From: Aspidapion aeneum
Taxonomy: Eukaryota; Arthropoda; Insecta; Coleoptera; Brentidae
Reading direction: 5' to 3'
NCBI GenBank assembly: GCA_963576565.1
Contig: OY755040.1
Coordinates: forward strand, 25,300,543 to 25,364,542
Length of the DNA: 64,000 nucleotides
Below the pieces are notes generated by a model. It did not search any database. It was not told the DNA's origin and saw only the letters and a list, made by a program, of their open reading frames with translations. How positions within the stretch are numbered: the stretch's first letter is position 1; the number at the start of each line of letters is the position of its first letter. Both the position numbers and the translations under genes were made by a program. Below are positions 46,532 to 57,622 of the stretch, piece after piece.

Positions 46532-46689
46532 GTCCCTAGGTATGCAATTTATCTAGTTTGCTATTAAAATAAAATACATTCTACCACTTGAAGAATCTTG
46601 TAAACATTTTAAACAGCAGGAAGTGTCATAATATGGATGCGCCTCTTGAGTAACGACTAACGGTACTGACATTTCTGCAAAGGACACTA

Positions 46690-47600
46690 ACCGTTGTTGA
46701 ATATTGATGGTACCCCGGAGAAAAATACATTTGTCTCATGTTTTTGTATTCATAATATTATAATTTTTTTAATCTTCATAACGTTTTTTAGCTTTTTAAT
46801 GGGTGACGAAAAGAGAGACTCACTCACTAAACAGTTTCGATTTCTAGGTCCCGATTTCCAACGTTCCATGGTCCGTTCACAATGTTTCTTAGTACTTTGT
46901 TTTGAAATCTCTCTCTGTACAACTAGAAAATTACTCTCTTTAGTACAACCCAATCGTTGACTACCCTATGACCATGCTGGTTTCAGTATTTGTCTATTAA
47001 CCAGTAACTTGCTATGTATAGTTAAATTGTACTTCTTTCTAAGTACCCAGTTCATTTTTCTATACCTTACCTCAAGTTCTTCTTTGCATCAAGTGTCATA
47101 CCGAGATATTTTGCCCGATTTGAATATGGTATGGGGCTGTTTTTAATTGTGATTTGTATGTGATTTACATTTTTGTTTAGGAAGTCAACATGAATTTATT
47201 TGATTTTATTTAATTTTATTCGCCATTTTGTGGTCCAATTGTGAACTTGGGTGACTTCATCCTAAAGTTTTTCTATTGATTCCTCAATATATGTTTCAAC
47301 CGTTAATAAACCGGTATCATCGGCGAATGTTGCTAAGTGGCAATTTTCTGGCTTTGTGATAACGCAAGTAAATAATAAATATAAATAAGAGCCTAGTACC
47401 CTACCTGGGGTGCGCCTGCTTGAATTTATTCTTAGTTTGAGTATGAATCTTCCTGTTTTTCTCTGAAGGGTCTATCATGTGTGATTCCAAAATATTAGAA
47501 AATTGTTTCTGCAGAAAAAGATTTGGTTTAAAATTAAGGCCTTTATGTCAAACTTTGTCAAATGCTTGTGCTACATCTAGAAAGACCGCAGAACAAACTT
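46690..47600 (-). pseudogene. Jockey-clade LINE, 3' half of ORF2, antisense
   Basis: Read on the minus strand: FLDVAQAFDKV near 47,575, an [14 protein letters not shown] stretch near 47,410, the DDT region (T-FADDTGL) near 47,310, VHNWTTKW near 47,235, and near the 3' end LRNIVNGPWNVGNRD (about 46,880). Motif order is that of Jockey ORF2 from RT to the C-terminus; many frameshifts. Same family as the fragment at 19,608. Confidence 0.8.
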
Positions 47601-48283
47601 TTTTCTCTTCTACTGCTTTTTCTATTATGTTAGTAGTTACGTGTACTTGGTCTTTCGTGAAATGCTTGTCTCGAAATCCAAATTGCTGTAATGGAATAAT
47701 TTCGTGTTTTTTTTATTGCTATTATTATGGATATACTGAGTAAAGTGTTTAAATGAACCCGTGTTCTTTGATAGTTTGTGCCGAATCAGATTTTTAAACA
47801 TATTTAGGGGTTGCTATATTTTTGGCCAATACTGTAAACCGACATTTAGATCAAAATCCAGTTTAGACATTCCCAGATATAACATGCCAGATGAATGATA
47901 TTTTAACAATGTTTTTTATCACAATTCAATAACAATAGAATAATTCCAATCCTGTGCAGGTGTGTTTAATTAGCCTTTAATGAGCTGATAAAAAAATCAT
48001 TTTTCATCAAGACGTGCTAAAATCGGTAAGAAGTATCTACGTAACTAGGAGGTAAACGTAGTTTGACGTTTAAAATGTCGTTAAAATAAAATAGTTAAAT
48101 GATCGAAATTCTCAGGCTACACCTTAAAAACGTGAGTACCCCATGAGATGATTTTTTATGGAGAAATTATTTAAAAAAAAAACAGTTATCTCTATAATTA
48201 AAATTTTTTGATGCTCTTTTCTAGCTTTTTTTGGAAATAAAATTCAACCTTTCACTGCGGGAAAGGTATCAAATAGTCAAATA
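47601..48283. other. Stretch without a recognisable gene
   Basis: AT-rich, nothing assignable. Its last six bases before the BEL insertion are the target duplication CTCCAC (48,284-48,289). Confidence 0.5.
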
Positions 48284-48289
48284 CTCCAC

Positions 48290-48760
48290 TGTTAGCTCCC
48301 GCTAAATTTCGCGGTTGTTTATATATATTTTTAAAAACACACAACTGTATGAAGGACAAAGCGCATTCCGCGTATTTGGACATGCGCACCAACAACCAGG
48401 GAGATCCTTGTCAATCGCCTAGAGAAAAAGGCGTGTTAATTTCGTTCTCCAACTATTTCAAATATCTACACCTGAAAGTGCTCGATTTTTGTGTACTGAA
48501 GCATAGAACTAGAAACTTCAACCCTTCAGCTACGTGGTGACATCATTAGATCCATCAGGGGCCCCTTGGAAGTGGAGAATTTGGCTGCAAAAGAGGTGAG
48601 TGCATTTGTTCGGATTACCGTTGTGTGCCACCAATATTTTACCTATGGACGGTTTGATTATTTCGTAATTTCATATCAATATTTATGTTTGTTCGCGCTA
48701 TCATCAATTAAAATTTATACAGTCCATTGCATTTAACGTTTTTCTAACCGTGGACTAACA
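48290..48760 (+). repeat. BEL/Pao 5' LTR (471 bp)
   Basis: TGTTAG...CTAACA. It contains the 43 bp (within 48,491-48,536, between two GTG words) that the 3' LTR lacks. Confidence 0.95.
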
Positions 48761-48765
48761 TAAAG

Positions 48766-48780
48766 TGGTCCTTCGAGCCG
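48766..48780 (+). other. Primer binding site, complementary to tRNA-Tyr 3' end
   Basis: TGGTCCTTCGAGCCG starts 5 bp after the LTR and is exactly complementary to the CCA end and acceptor stem of insect tRNA-Tyr (ending CGGCTCGAAGGA-CCA). The next base departs from the match. It primes minus-strand DNA synthesis. Confidence 0.85.
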
Positions 48781-49145
48781 AATTATTTAGAATAAATCCA
48801 TACGACGGTATTAATAATTATTTTCATGCCAAGCCACTTATTTACCTAATCTGTGGCCAAGCCAAACAAGGTGGCCTTGAATCGAGTCGAGAAAGTCGTC
48901 GGTGTGGTGTGTACAGGACACGTGTCTAGAGCGTGGTCATTCAGTAAACAAAACGAGTAGGAATCAAAACAAACAAAACAAAAGTTCAGTGGTGTACCAT
49001 ATCATTTCGATATTTAAAACAATTTTCATCAATTGCGATAAATTAGTGCATATTTTCGACAATTCGTCATTTTTCTATTTCAGAAGCATTAATTTAGCGT
49101 TAATTGTATATTTACCGACAATTTCGTCATTTCAAAGGTAAAATC

Positions 49146-52100
49146 ATGTCTGTCAAAAAAGCCGTACAAAAACGCAAGGGTTTTTTATCTGCGATCACCG
49201 AGTGTTATGTGTTGTCAAAGACCGCGGAAAAGGATGAAAGAGCGAGAAACGAGTTTCAAGTGTGGTATTCCGATTTGGATGAAACCTTCGATAAATGCAT
49301 GCTGGCACATAATGACGTCATTATGTTGATAGACGACACGGACGACGAGGAGTTTAAAACGCAGGATGCGATCCTTTCAGAAGCTCGTAAATATTTTTAT
49401 GCGTGTAAGGGGGTTTACTCTAAAATATTTCCGGTTGAGGCCCCATCTTTTTCGGGATCATATGTTCGACAAAACGAATCTGAAACTCCAAAACTCAAAG
49501 AGTTAGGTATTCCCATATTCCGAGGTGATAAAAAATTATGGCCAAGCTTTTTCGATCTTTTTAATAACATTATAGATCAAAATCAAAGTCTAAGTAACGT
49601 TCGAAAACTTCAATATTTATTTTCATATCTCGAGGATGAGCCTTTAAAATTGATATCAGGGATTAGCTTATCTGATCAAAATTATAAAATTGCTTATGAC
49701 AAATTAGTCAATAGATATCAAAACAAGCGAGACCTCGCAAATGATGCTTTAAGCTCAAGTATGAACTCCACCTTAAAAAACGAGTCAGCTAAAGAATTGC
49801 GTAATTTAATTGACACCTTTTCTGAATCCCTAGAAATTTTAAAATCACTTAGCTTTGACGTTGACAGTTGGGACTTTATTATTTTTTTCATTTTATTAGA
49901 AAAATTGGATATTCCAACGCGTTCAAATTTCGAAATGAGTCACGCCAATACTAATGCCGAAATTCCCACTTTTCAGTCACTTTTTCAATTTCTAGAAAAA
50001 AGATGTAAAGTTTTGGAATCACTTCCTCAATCAACAGCACCCAAAAAGGTGCCTATATATCAAAAATCAAATTCTATGCAAAATCAGTCTGGGCAAAAGC
50101 CTACCTATCAAAATTCAAATTCTATGCGAAATCAGTTTGGGCAAAAGCCTACTTATAAATCATCCAATTCGCATTTTATAGGACTGGCTGGCACCTCAAC
50201 TAATTCAAGTACGGGAATAAAATGTTTCCGGTGTAATCAAGGTCACGTGCTTTCGAAATGTCAAACATTTCTTGATCTCTCACCTATCGATCGCCTATCT
50301 TTCGTCAAACAGAAAAAATTATGTCTAGCGTGTTTTCATCCCTTGCATGATGTAGATACGTGCAAATCAAAATATTCATGCAGGACTTGCAATAGTAAAA
50401 GGCACCACACTTTAACTCATATCTTAGAAACTAATCAAGAGTCTGGAAGCCAAGATACTAGTCCTGTCATTCACACACCACCTGTCAATAATCTTCATGT
50501 GTCATTAAATGCCTCAGGACCTTCAGGTACCTTTCTTTTATGCACCGCCATAATAGATGTTATGGACGGTTGCGGAAATTTTCAACCTGTAAGGGCACTG
50601 CTTGATTCTGGATCACAGACAGGATTCATCAGTGAAAAGTGTATTCAGCGTCTTAATCTTCCTAGGCGAAGTTACACCACTGAAATATTCGGATTAAATC
50701 AGATGTCTTCTTTTACTTCCAAAGGGCTCGTTCAATGTCACATTAAGCCACAAGGACAAGTCACTCCTTTACTTAATTTCGAAGCAATTGTTGTTCCACA
50801 ACTATGTTCCAATATGCCTACATTCTCTTTGAACGATAATCAGTGGAAACACTTGCAAAACCTTAAACTTGCCGACCCATCTTATTTCAAATCTAGACCT
50901 GTGGACCTGGTTATTGGTTGCGAGCTATTCGCACAGATATTCAAGGAGGGCAGGGTTCTTGGACAGGTAGGGCAGCCTTCAGCCCTTGAAACTATCTTTG
51001 GCTGGGTCGTCATGGGAAAGTTTGACGAAGTAGGCAGTCTTACGGAACGAACCAGTTGTTTTTTAACGAGTCATTCACCTCCTTTAGAGGTCATTCTCCC
51101 TAGGTTTTGGGAAATCGAACATTTGCCTAAAAAACAAATCTTATCAAAGGAAGAAAAACAAGCGGAATCAATTTTTACTGCGAGTGTCGTACGGCAACCG
51201 AGCGGTAGATTCATGGTAGATCTTCCGTTTAAAGATAAAATAAACCCTGACCTAGGAAATACTTATCCGCAAGCTTATCGTAGATTTTTACTTCTAGAAA
51301 ATAGATTAATCAAAAATCCTGATCTGTACACTGCCTATTCAAGTTTCATGCAAGACTATATCGATTCTAATCATATGAGTTTAGTTTTATCTAGTCAACC
51401 AAAGGTCGACGTGTCGTGTTTTTTAGCACATCATTGCGTACTAAAGCCGGAAAGCTTAAGTACAAAATTAATGGTAGTCTGGGATTGTTCGGCAGTCACC
51501 CCAAAAAATATTAGTCTCAATGACACATTGTTATCTGGACCGAAACTTCAAATGGATATTGCTTCTTTACTCCTTACGTTTCGTCTTAATCCTATTGCCT
51601 ACATTGCTGACATCAAACAGATGTTCCGTCAAGTCCTTATCAATCCTTATCACCGTCCTTATCAAAGGATATTGTGGAGGTTTTCTCCACAGGACCCACT
51701 TTCAGTGTGGGAACTTTCTACTGTCACTTTTGGCATGACATGCTCACCTTTTCTAGCCATGCGTACCTTAAATGAGCTGGCAGAGAGAGAAAAGGAACGT
51801 TTTCTTATAGCTAGTACTGTTCTAAAAACGTCAATCTATATCGACGATATTTTGGGAACTAGCCCTTCGCTTTCTGAGGTTCTCTCCCTTCAAACAGAAC
51901 TCAATGATTTGTTGAAGTCGGGAGGATTTGAACTTAAAAAATGGGCAAGCAATTGTCCTGAGTTATTGGCAACATTGCCAGAGTCCGATCGTCAAATGCC
52001 TCTCTCTTTCGACAAGGAGGAACCCCACTTTATCAAAGTTTTAGGACTTCAATGGCATCCAAAAAACGACATTTTTTCTTATCAATGCCGAATGAAGGAC

Positions 52101-52220
52101 AAACCCCCAACCAAACGTTCTATTTTATCTATCATAGGGACAATCTTCGATCCCTTAGGTTTTCTTTGTCCCTTGTTGCTACAAGCAAAATTTATTTTCA
52201 CAACTGGATATCGAAAATAG
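49146..52220 (+). CDS. BEL/Pao gag-protease-reverse transcriptase ORF
   Basis: 1,024 residues from ATG 49,146; the frame is open a little further upstream but this is the first good ATG. The gag region includes IPIFRGDKKLWPSFFDLF. A CCHC knuckle CFRCNQGHVLSKC lies at about residues 360-372, followed by a second C/H cluster. The aspartic protease active site is LLDSGSQTG with Asp 487. RT shows Asp 822 in YIADIKQMF and YIDD with Asp 900-901. The ORF stops at 52,218-52,220, where the element's reading continues in another frame, so the RT/RNase H junction carries a small indel. This half looks intact. Confidence 0.93.
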   Translation: MSVKKAVQKRKGFLSAITECYVLSKTAEKDERARNEFQVWYSDLDETFDKCMLAHNDVIMLIDDTDDEEFKTQDAILSEARKYFYACKGVYSKIFPVEAPSFSGSYVRQNESETPKLKELGIPIFRGDKKLWPSFFDLFNNIIDQNQSLSNVRKLQYLFSYLEDEPLKLISGISLSDQNYKIAYDKLVNRYQNKRDLANDALSSSMNSTLKNESAKELRNLIDTFSESLEILKSLSFDVDSWDFIIFFILLEKLDIPTRSNFEMSHANTNAEIPTFQSLFQFLEKRCKVLESLPQSTAPKKVPIYQKSNSMQNQSGQKPTYQNSNSMRNQFGQKPTYKSSNSHFIGLAGTSTNSSTGIKCFRCNQGHVLSKCQTFLDLSPIDRLSFVKQKKLCLACFHPLHDVDTCKSKYSCRTCNSKRHHTLTHILETNQESGSQDTSPVIHTPPVNNLHVSLNASGPSGTFLLCTAIIDVMDGCGNFQPVRALLDSGSQTGFISEKCIQRLNLPRRSYTTEIFGLNQMSSFTSKGLVQCHIKPQGQVTPLLNFEAIVVPQLCSNMPTFSLNDNQWKHLQNLKLADPSYFKSRPVDLVIGCELFAQIFKEGRVLGQVGQPSALETIFGWVVMGKFDEVGSLTERTSCFLTSHSPPLEVILPRFWEIEHLPKKQILSKEEKQAESIFTASVVRQPSGRFMVDLPFKDKINPDLGNTYPQAYRRFLLLENRLIKNPDLYTAYSSFMQDYIDSNHMSLVLSSQPKVDVSCFLAHHCVLKPESLSTKLMVVWDCSAVTPKNISLNDTLLSGPKLQMDIASLLLTFRLNPIAYIADIKQMFRQVLINPYHRPYQRILWRFSPQDPLSVWELSTVTFGMTCSPFLAMRTLNELAEREKERFLIASTVLKTSIYIDDILGTSPSLSEVLSLQTELNDLLKSGGFELKKWASNCPELLATLPESDRQMPLSFDKEEPHFIKVLGLQWHPKNDIFSYQCRMKDKPPTKRSILSIIGTIFDPLGFLCPLLLQAKFIFTTGYRK

Positions 52221-53112
52221 GCTGGGACGAAGAACCAGATTCTTCTATCATCGACTCTTGGAACAAACTTCGTTCTGAATTCCCGCTTCTTTCCAATTTT
52301 CAATTACCCCGACAAATCAAACTGTCAAAAACCAATACCTGTCAAATCATCGGCTTCTGTGACGCTTCAATTCGAGGCTACGCAGGCGTCGTATATTTTC
52401 GTGTAGAAGAGGAAAACAATATATCTGTTTCTCTCATATCTGCAAAATCTAGGGTCGCGCCTATAAAGTCACAAACTTTGGCTAGGCTAGAACTCCTAGG
52501 CGCATTTCTTTTAAGCGAATTAATTGACTTCGTTTTATCTAGCTATGAAGGAAAAATAACTTTTACAAATATCGTTACTTTCTGCGATTCGCAAGTCGTA
52601 TTGCACTGGCTTTCATCCCCTCCTAATCGCTGGCAAACCTTTGTTGGAAATCGAGTCAGTAGAATCCAAGAAATCATTCCCTCAAACTCGTGGCGCTACA
52701 TTCCTTCTGCTTTGAATGCAGCCGATATTGCGTCACGAGGGGCCACCCCTTCACAGCTCATGTCACATGACATGTGGTGGAACGCACCGTCGTTTTTGTG
52801 GTCTCCCGAAAACGAATGGCCCGATTTTGATAAATCAAAAATGCCGATTGATTTCGGAGATATTAATCTGGAGGAAAAGCCAAAAGTCTGTTGCAATGCA
52901 ATAATTGATGTCAACTTCTTAGATCAGCTTCTTATCAAATATTCCTCTATAGCAAAAATTCAACGTATCATTTGTTATATCCTTCGAATAGTTAACCTTT
53001 TTCAAAACCATTCCTATCAAAAACCCACTAAGCCGCCGAACCAAAAAGTTATTTTTGAGAATATTGTTTTTCCTACCACCGGTGAGATGCAAAGTGCGTT
53101 ACACCTTCTTAT
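52195..53112 (+). pseudogene. BEL/Pao RNase H and linker, frameshifted from the RT ORF
   Basis: From about 52,200 the protein continues in a different frame (WISKIGWDEEPDSS). RNase H acidic residues are visible: IIGFCDAS, LARLELLGA, TFCDSQVVLHW and NAADIASRG. Then comes the linker to integrase. The open frame runs on to 53,269, but beyond 53,112 it is out of register because of a 16-bp deletion relative to the copy at 1-1746. Confidence 0.88.
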
Positions 53113-54372
53113 CGAACTTTTTCTGAGCTTTTTTCCGCGTTATCTAAGGATAAACCAATACCGAAACCTTTGCGAAAACTTTCACCTTTTCTTGATGAGA
53201 ATAATATCATTAGAGTCGGTGGCAGATTACAAAAATCTGACCTTTTGTCTTATTCTTACTTTCGAGTGACCATCGTTTAACTACTCTTCTTATCGAGTCC
53301 GCTCATCGACAATATCTTCATCCTGGGTTTAAAACATTACATAATCTGCTTTTACAGCAATTTTGGATATTATCTGCCAGACGGGCAATTCAAAGAACCA
53401 TATTCAAGTGCTTGCAATGTTTTAGAATCAACCCTAAACCCTATAGACCGCCCATAATGAGTTCACTTCCCGCTCATCGAATCAATCAACTAAAACCTTT
53501 TTCGAGTGTAGCTATCGACTTTTGTGGACCTTTCTTTGTGATTCCTCATCGTTACCGTGGTTGTAAAGCTTTCAAATCGTATGTCTGTGTGTTTGTCTGT
53601 ACGGCCACACATTGCGTGCATTTGGAATTAACCATGGAACTGTCCACCGAAGGGTTCGTAGGTGCATTCCATCGATTCATTTCCAGACGCGGAAGTGTGA
53701 CGCAATGCTGGTCAGATCAAAGCAGTAATTTTATAGGGTTTCGTAACCAATTACTGGATTACGCAAGAAGTGCTGCCACCAGACTTTCTATTCGTTGGCA
53801 TCTGGGACCTCCTCTCAGTCCACATTTCAATGGCCTGGCAGAAGCTGGCGTCAAAAGTTTTAAAACTCACTTTGTACGAGTTGTCGGCGACCAGAAGTTG
53901 TCTATCATGGAGATGTCCACCCTTACCTGTCGCATAGAAGCCGTACTTAATAGTCGCCCTTTATCTCCTGCCTCTTCAGACCCACACGATCTTCAACCTC
54001 TTACCCCTGGGCATTTTTTGACACTTGAAATTCAGAAATTCCTGAGTCAGATTTGTCCGAGGTTCCCCTAAATCGGCTCTCGAGATGGCAACTAATCCAA
54101 AAACTACATAATGATTTTTGGAAACGGTATTCTATAGAGTATTTGCATACGCTATAACAGCGACACAAATGGGCTGATTCGTCCCCAAATATCAAATTAA
54201 ATGATTTGGTTATCATAACAAGTGATCACATTCAATCGCCTTTGAAATGGCCGGTCGGTCGGGTCATCGAACTGCATCCCGGCGGGGACGGTCAGGTGCG
54301 TGTTGCGACGGTACAAATGGTTACCGGTGTTTATAAGCGGCCAGTTGTAAAACTGCGCCTCTTGCCAAATTA
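53113..54372 (+). pseudogene. BEL/Pao integrase, broken by three deletions and a stop
   Basis: Compared with the intact copy at 1-1746: a 16-bp deletion at about 53,115, another 16-bp deletion at about 53,255, a 7-bp deletion at about 54,030, and TAA replacing a Gln codon at 54,155-54,157. The middle part, 53,412-54,029, is in frame and keeps both catalytic Asp residues and the Glu, though the Gly after the second Asp's Gln is Ser (SDQSSN). The C-terminal part is out of frame. Confidence 0.9.
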
Positions 54373-54606
54373 AAAGTAATTTTAATTTTCTACCTTTTAC
54401 CGGGTATTACAATAGGTTTTTTTATTTTTAATTTTTTTTGAATTTTTTGTTTGTTTGTTTTGCCTTTTTTCGGGATTTCGTTATATCTAAATAAACTTAC
54501 GATACTTATCTGTTTTCATTCATTTATATTTATCGGTCGATTCTTTTTCTTATATCTATATCTGTCCGGTTGAGATTCTAAATTTGTGTGTTTTGGAGGG
54601 CAGTTA
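54373..54606 (+). other. BEL/Pao 3' UTR with polypurine tract
   Basis: Same as 1,747-1,978; the purine tract GGAGGGCAG at 54,595-54,603 lies just before the 3' LTR. Confidence 0.75.
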
Positions 54607-55034
54607 TGTTAGCTCCCGCTAAATTTCGCGGTTGTTTATATATATTTTTAAAAACACACAACTGTATGAAGGACAAAGCGCATTCCGCGTATTTGGACAT
54701 GCGCACCAACAACCAGGGAGATCCTTGTCAATCGCCTAGAGAAAAAGGCGTGTTAATTTCGTTCTCCAACTATTTCAAATATCTACACCTGAAAGTGCTC
54801 GATTTTTGTGGTGACATCATTAGATCCATCAGGGGCCCCTTGGAAGTGGAGAATTTGGCTGCAAAAGAGGTGAGTGCATTTGTTCGGATTACCGTTGTGT
54901 GCCACCAATATTTTACCTATGGACGTTTTGATTATTTCGTAATTTCATATCAATATTTATGTTTGTTCGCGCTATCATCAATTAAAATTTATACAGTCCA
55001 TTGCATTTAACGTTTTTCTAACCGTGGACTAACA
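54607..55034 (+). repeat. BEL/Pao 3' LTR (428 bp, 43-bp deletion)
   Basis: Identical to the 5' LTR except for about one substitution (GGACG-T-TTTGA against GGACG-G-TTTGA) and the loss of 43 bp between two GTG words, leaving one. The microhomology suggests slippage or a jump during reverse transcription, or a later deletion. Confidence 0.95.
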
Positions 55035-55737
55035 CTCCACCTAACTATTTTTCTTTAATTTAGCACCCCCCTGGCAGGGCGAACGTGTACTTTATCCTAA
55101 AAAAAGGTTACTTTAACATCCATTTCGGCCTCTCAAAAGGAGGATACGGGAATTAATTTGCGCCAGGGAGTCGATTTTTTGCAAAGAGACCAAAAAGTGT
55201 CTCTGGACCAAAAAAGTGTCTTAATCTTTTAATTTTCGCCTTTAAAAATTACTAGGTTTACAGTCAAGTTGAACTCGATTTAGTCGGTAAAACGGATAAT
55301 TTTGCGAACTAATTTCATAGGTATTTTTTTATTTCATATACTATACACGTAAAATCATGTCCGTTAAACAAAACTACCAGTATTTTGTAACGTCCTAACA
55401 CGAAAATTCGCAAAAATTTCGTTACTTCAAAAAATTTGATTTGGTTTGACTTTAATATGTACACAGATTTATACCGAAGTTTGACACAATCGAGGCGATC
55501 CTACGAAAAAACAGTTGAAAGCGTGCGCCGTTGCAAGGTTTGTGTCTCTAACTAGTTAAATTCCTCGCTTGGGGATATTCACTCACCACCCCCTACACAC
55601 AGAAGGCCTCAGCGCGTTTTTGCATTCCTATAGTGTAGAACACAGACGGTCGTCGCGCAGTAATTTATATTTTTTAAATAGCACAAATTATTAGCAGTTA
55701 GTGAGGTCATTCGGTTCGGTTCGGTTCGGTTCGGCAT

Positions 55738-56149
55738 AATCAGCGACTTGAAACATCGCCAAGTTCCGTATTTTATACATATCGGTTCATAAATAAGACA
55801 CATTTTTTAAGTTTGGAGATAAAACTGTATTAAGTGATCTCAAGCACTGCAAACTTTCAAGTATGAGACAAACAGGTTTAAAAATAAAAAAATCCGCCAT
55901 TTTGGATTCGCCATATTTGTAATAAAAAACGTAAATTGTATTGTTACCAGTGTATGGATTCTTGAAACAGGTGAGAGTGAGCATGAGCATCTCCCCACGT
56001 CAAGACCAATAGAGATGCGGAGATCAAGTGACATGCGCAGTTTGGTTTTTTCTTCATCTGCACATTTTATCGAAAAAAATATTTTAGTAAGACGTCAAGT
56101 TGGTCCGGCGCCCAATTGGCTGCGCCGAGTGTGCGGCGCCCAGTTGTCG
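55738..56149. mobile_element. GC-rich foldback relative, right half
   Basis: Follows 7,010-7,221: GCGACTTGAAACATCGCCAA, CATCTGCACATTTTATCG and AATATTTTAGT, then GGCGCCCA and CAGTTGTC. The left GC-rich arm is missing. A short (CGGTT)n run lies just upstream at about 55,710-55,735. Confidence 0.68.
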
Positions 56150-56520
56150 CATTCCAGTTTTGATACGCCTTAGCAGTACACATATATTTAAGACGTACGT
56201 GGTCACGTCAAAGAAAATTACATATCATGCTAAATATGTCATATTATGAGCCTTGCCAGATTGAGCAATATTTCATGAAAAAAATATCTGGAAATATGTG
56301 CAGTTTTTTGTACTACGGTTACTTAGCGAAGTTAAACCAATTAAATTTTATTGTCGTGAAGAACTTTTCGAGTTATAGCATATAAAAATATAGCCAAGCC
56401 CTGTTTGAAGCAAATCTTTTTATGTGTTTTAAGATTACTAAATAGAGGAATGGAAAAAACATATGAAATTGTTTAGAAACCTTATCCATCCTGTCGACTA
56501 AATCAGGTTCAACTTATGGA

Positions 56521-57515
56521 CAGTGGCGGCTGGTGACGTTATAAATTGGGGGGCAGAAATTTATATTGCATGGAAAAGGAGATAAAAAAATTTACCTAAC
56601 CAATTTTATTTTAGCATTTTACAATCAAGCAGCGACTTGGTGTAGTTTTTAGTTTATTTGTTTATAGATAATCTATTCACCCTTCTTTTACATGCGCAAA
56701 GTGCTCGGATTAGCACCAGTTTCAGATTCATCATGGCCCCGTAGGGCAACTTCAAAAATCCCACAGAATTTTAAACAGTCTATTAACCTACTAAGTATAT
56801 GTCTATTTTTGCCCAAATTTTCATTATGTTCGGTAATGTTTGGCCTATTATGGGCACTATACAATTGGCACCTAATATCATTCTTGCCTAGCATAGAAAA
56901 TTCTATGTGTTTATTTCAATAGTAGCACTTACTTTGTGTCTTTAACTTTTCACTAAAGTGCTTGATATCACACATTCTCTTTGCCACCCGCGCGGATCAC
57001 TTCGTGGATTGTTCATAATAAGACAAATAAAGCATCCCATAATTTTTTATTACTTGCACTAAAATTTTGGTTAATTTTTAGGATTTTTAGGTCCGGTCTA
57101 TGTGCCCCTAAAGATTTTATTTGTAATCGAAGCATATGTCAACGTATTTAAATTTACACAGTTAGTTATATAATCGACAGTATTTATTTTCATTTTGTAA
57201 ACATACAAAAACAAACAACGGACAGGCGACCGGCAAGGCTTTTAACTACTGACCTACCCCAAATCAAAACAAACTCATACGTCTTCACTAAGGATAGAAC
57301 CGGAAACACGTAGTGAAATTAAAGTCTTGTCCCGCGCAGTGCTGCCGGCTTGTAATTATTTACGCTAAAAAAGTTTACCCAATTAATCGCCTTTTGTTAA
57401 CCACAGACTAAAAAAAAAAGAACTAGTTAAAAAAATAATTCAATTAAAAATACTGTTTGTTGTCTAGTTTTGGGAGGGCACTGCCCCGTTGCCCTCCATG
57501 TATCTGCCGCTACTG
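56521..57515. mobile_element. Non-autonomous hAT element, copy 2, with 8-bp target duplication
   Basis: Begins CAGTGGCGGCTGGTGA and ends GCCGCTACTG. The flanks CTTATGGA and CTCATGGG form an 8-bp duplication with two changes. Homologous to 41,602-42,640 throughout, with indels including a ~60-bp segment near 57,140 absent from copy 1. Confidence 0.83.
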
Positions 57516-57622
57516 CTCATGGGTGAACCTAGTCAGAATTAGAGACCAAAGTTGGAGAAAAATAAGATTGAGACACTTTTGCGTCTCTTTGCAAAAAGTC
57601 GACTCCCTGGTATTTCGCGCCG

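Larger units (their letters stand above)
48290..55034 (+). mobile_element. BEL/Pao LTR retrotransposon, complete insertion with decayed pol
   Basis: 6.7-kb element with all structural parts: LTRs 48,290-48,760 and 54,607-55,034, tRNA-Tyr primer site, gag-protease-RT ORF, RNase H, integrase and polypurine tract. CTCCAC flanks it at 48,284-48,289 and 55,035-55,040, a perfect 6-bp target duplication. Apart from one 43-bp deletion in the 3' LTR, the LTRs differ at about one position, so the insertion is recent. Several frame breaks after RT mean it cannot supply its own RNase H and integrase. Confidence 0.95.
55161..57622. repeat. Inverted repeat bounding a nested 2.5-kb region
   Basis: The left arm 55,161-55,240 (CCAGGGAGTCGATTTTTTGC, AAAGAGAC, AAAAGTGTCTC) and the right arm 57,560-57,622 are inverted copies with few changes over about 60-80 bp. 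Inside lie a GC-rich foldback fragment and a hAT element, which look like later insertions into an older TIR element. No transposase recognised. Confidence 0.65.

Noticed and set aside
54588..55010. 140-codon ORF across the BEL 3' LTR
   Set aside because: Chance frame through the LTR; it exists only because the 43-bp deletion removes stops, and it has no known domain.
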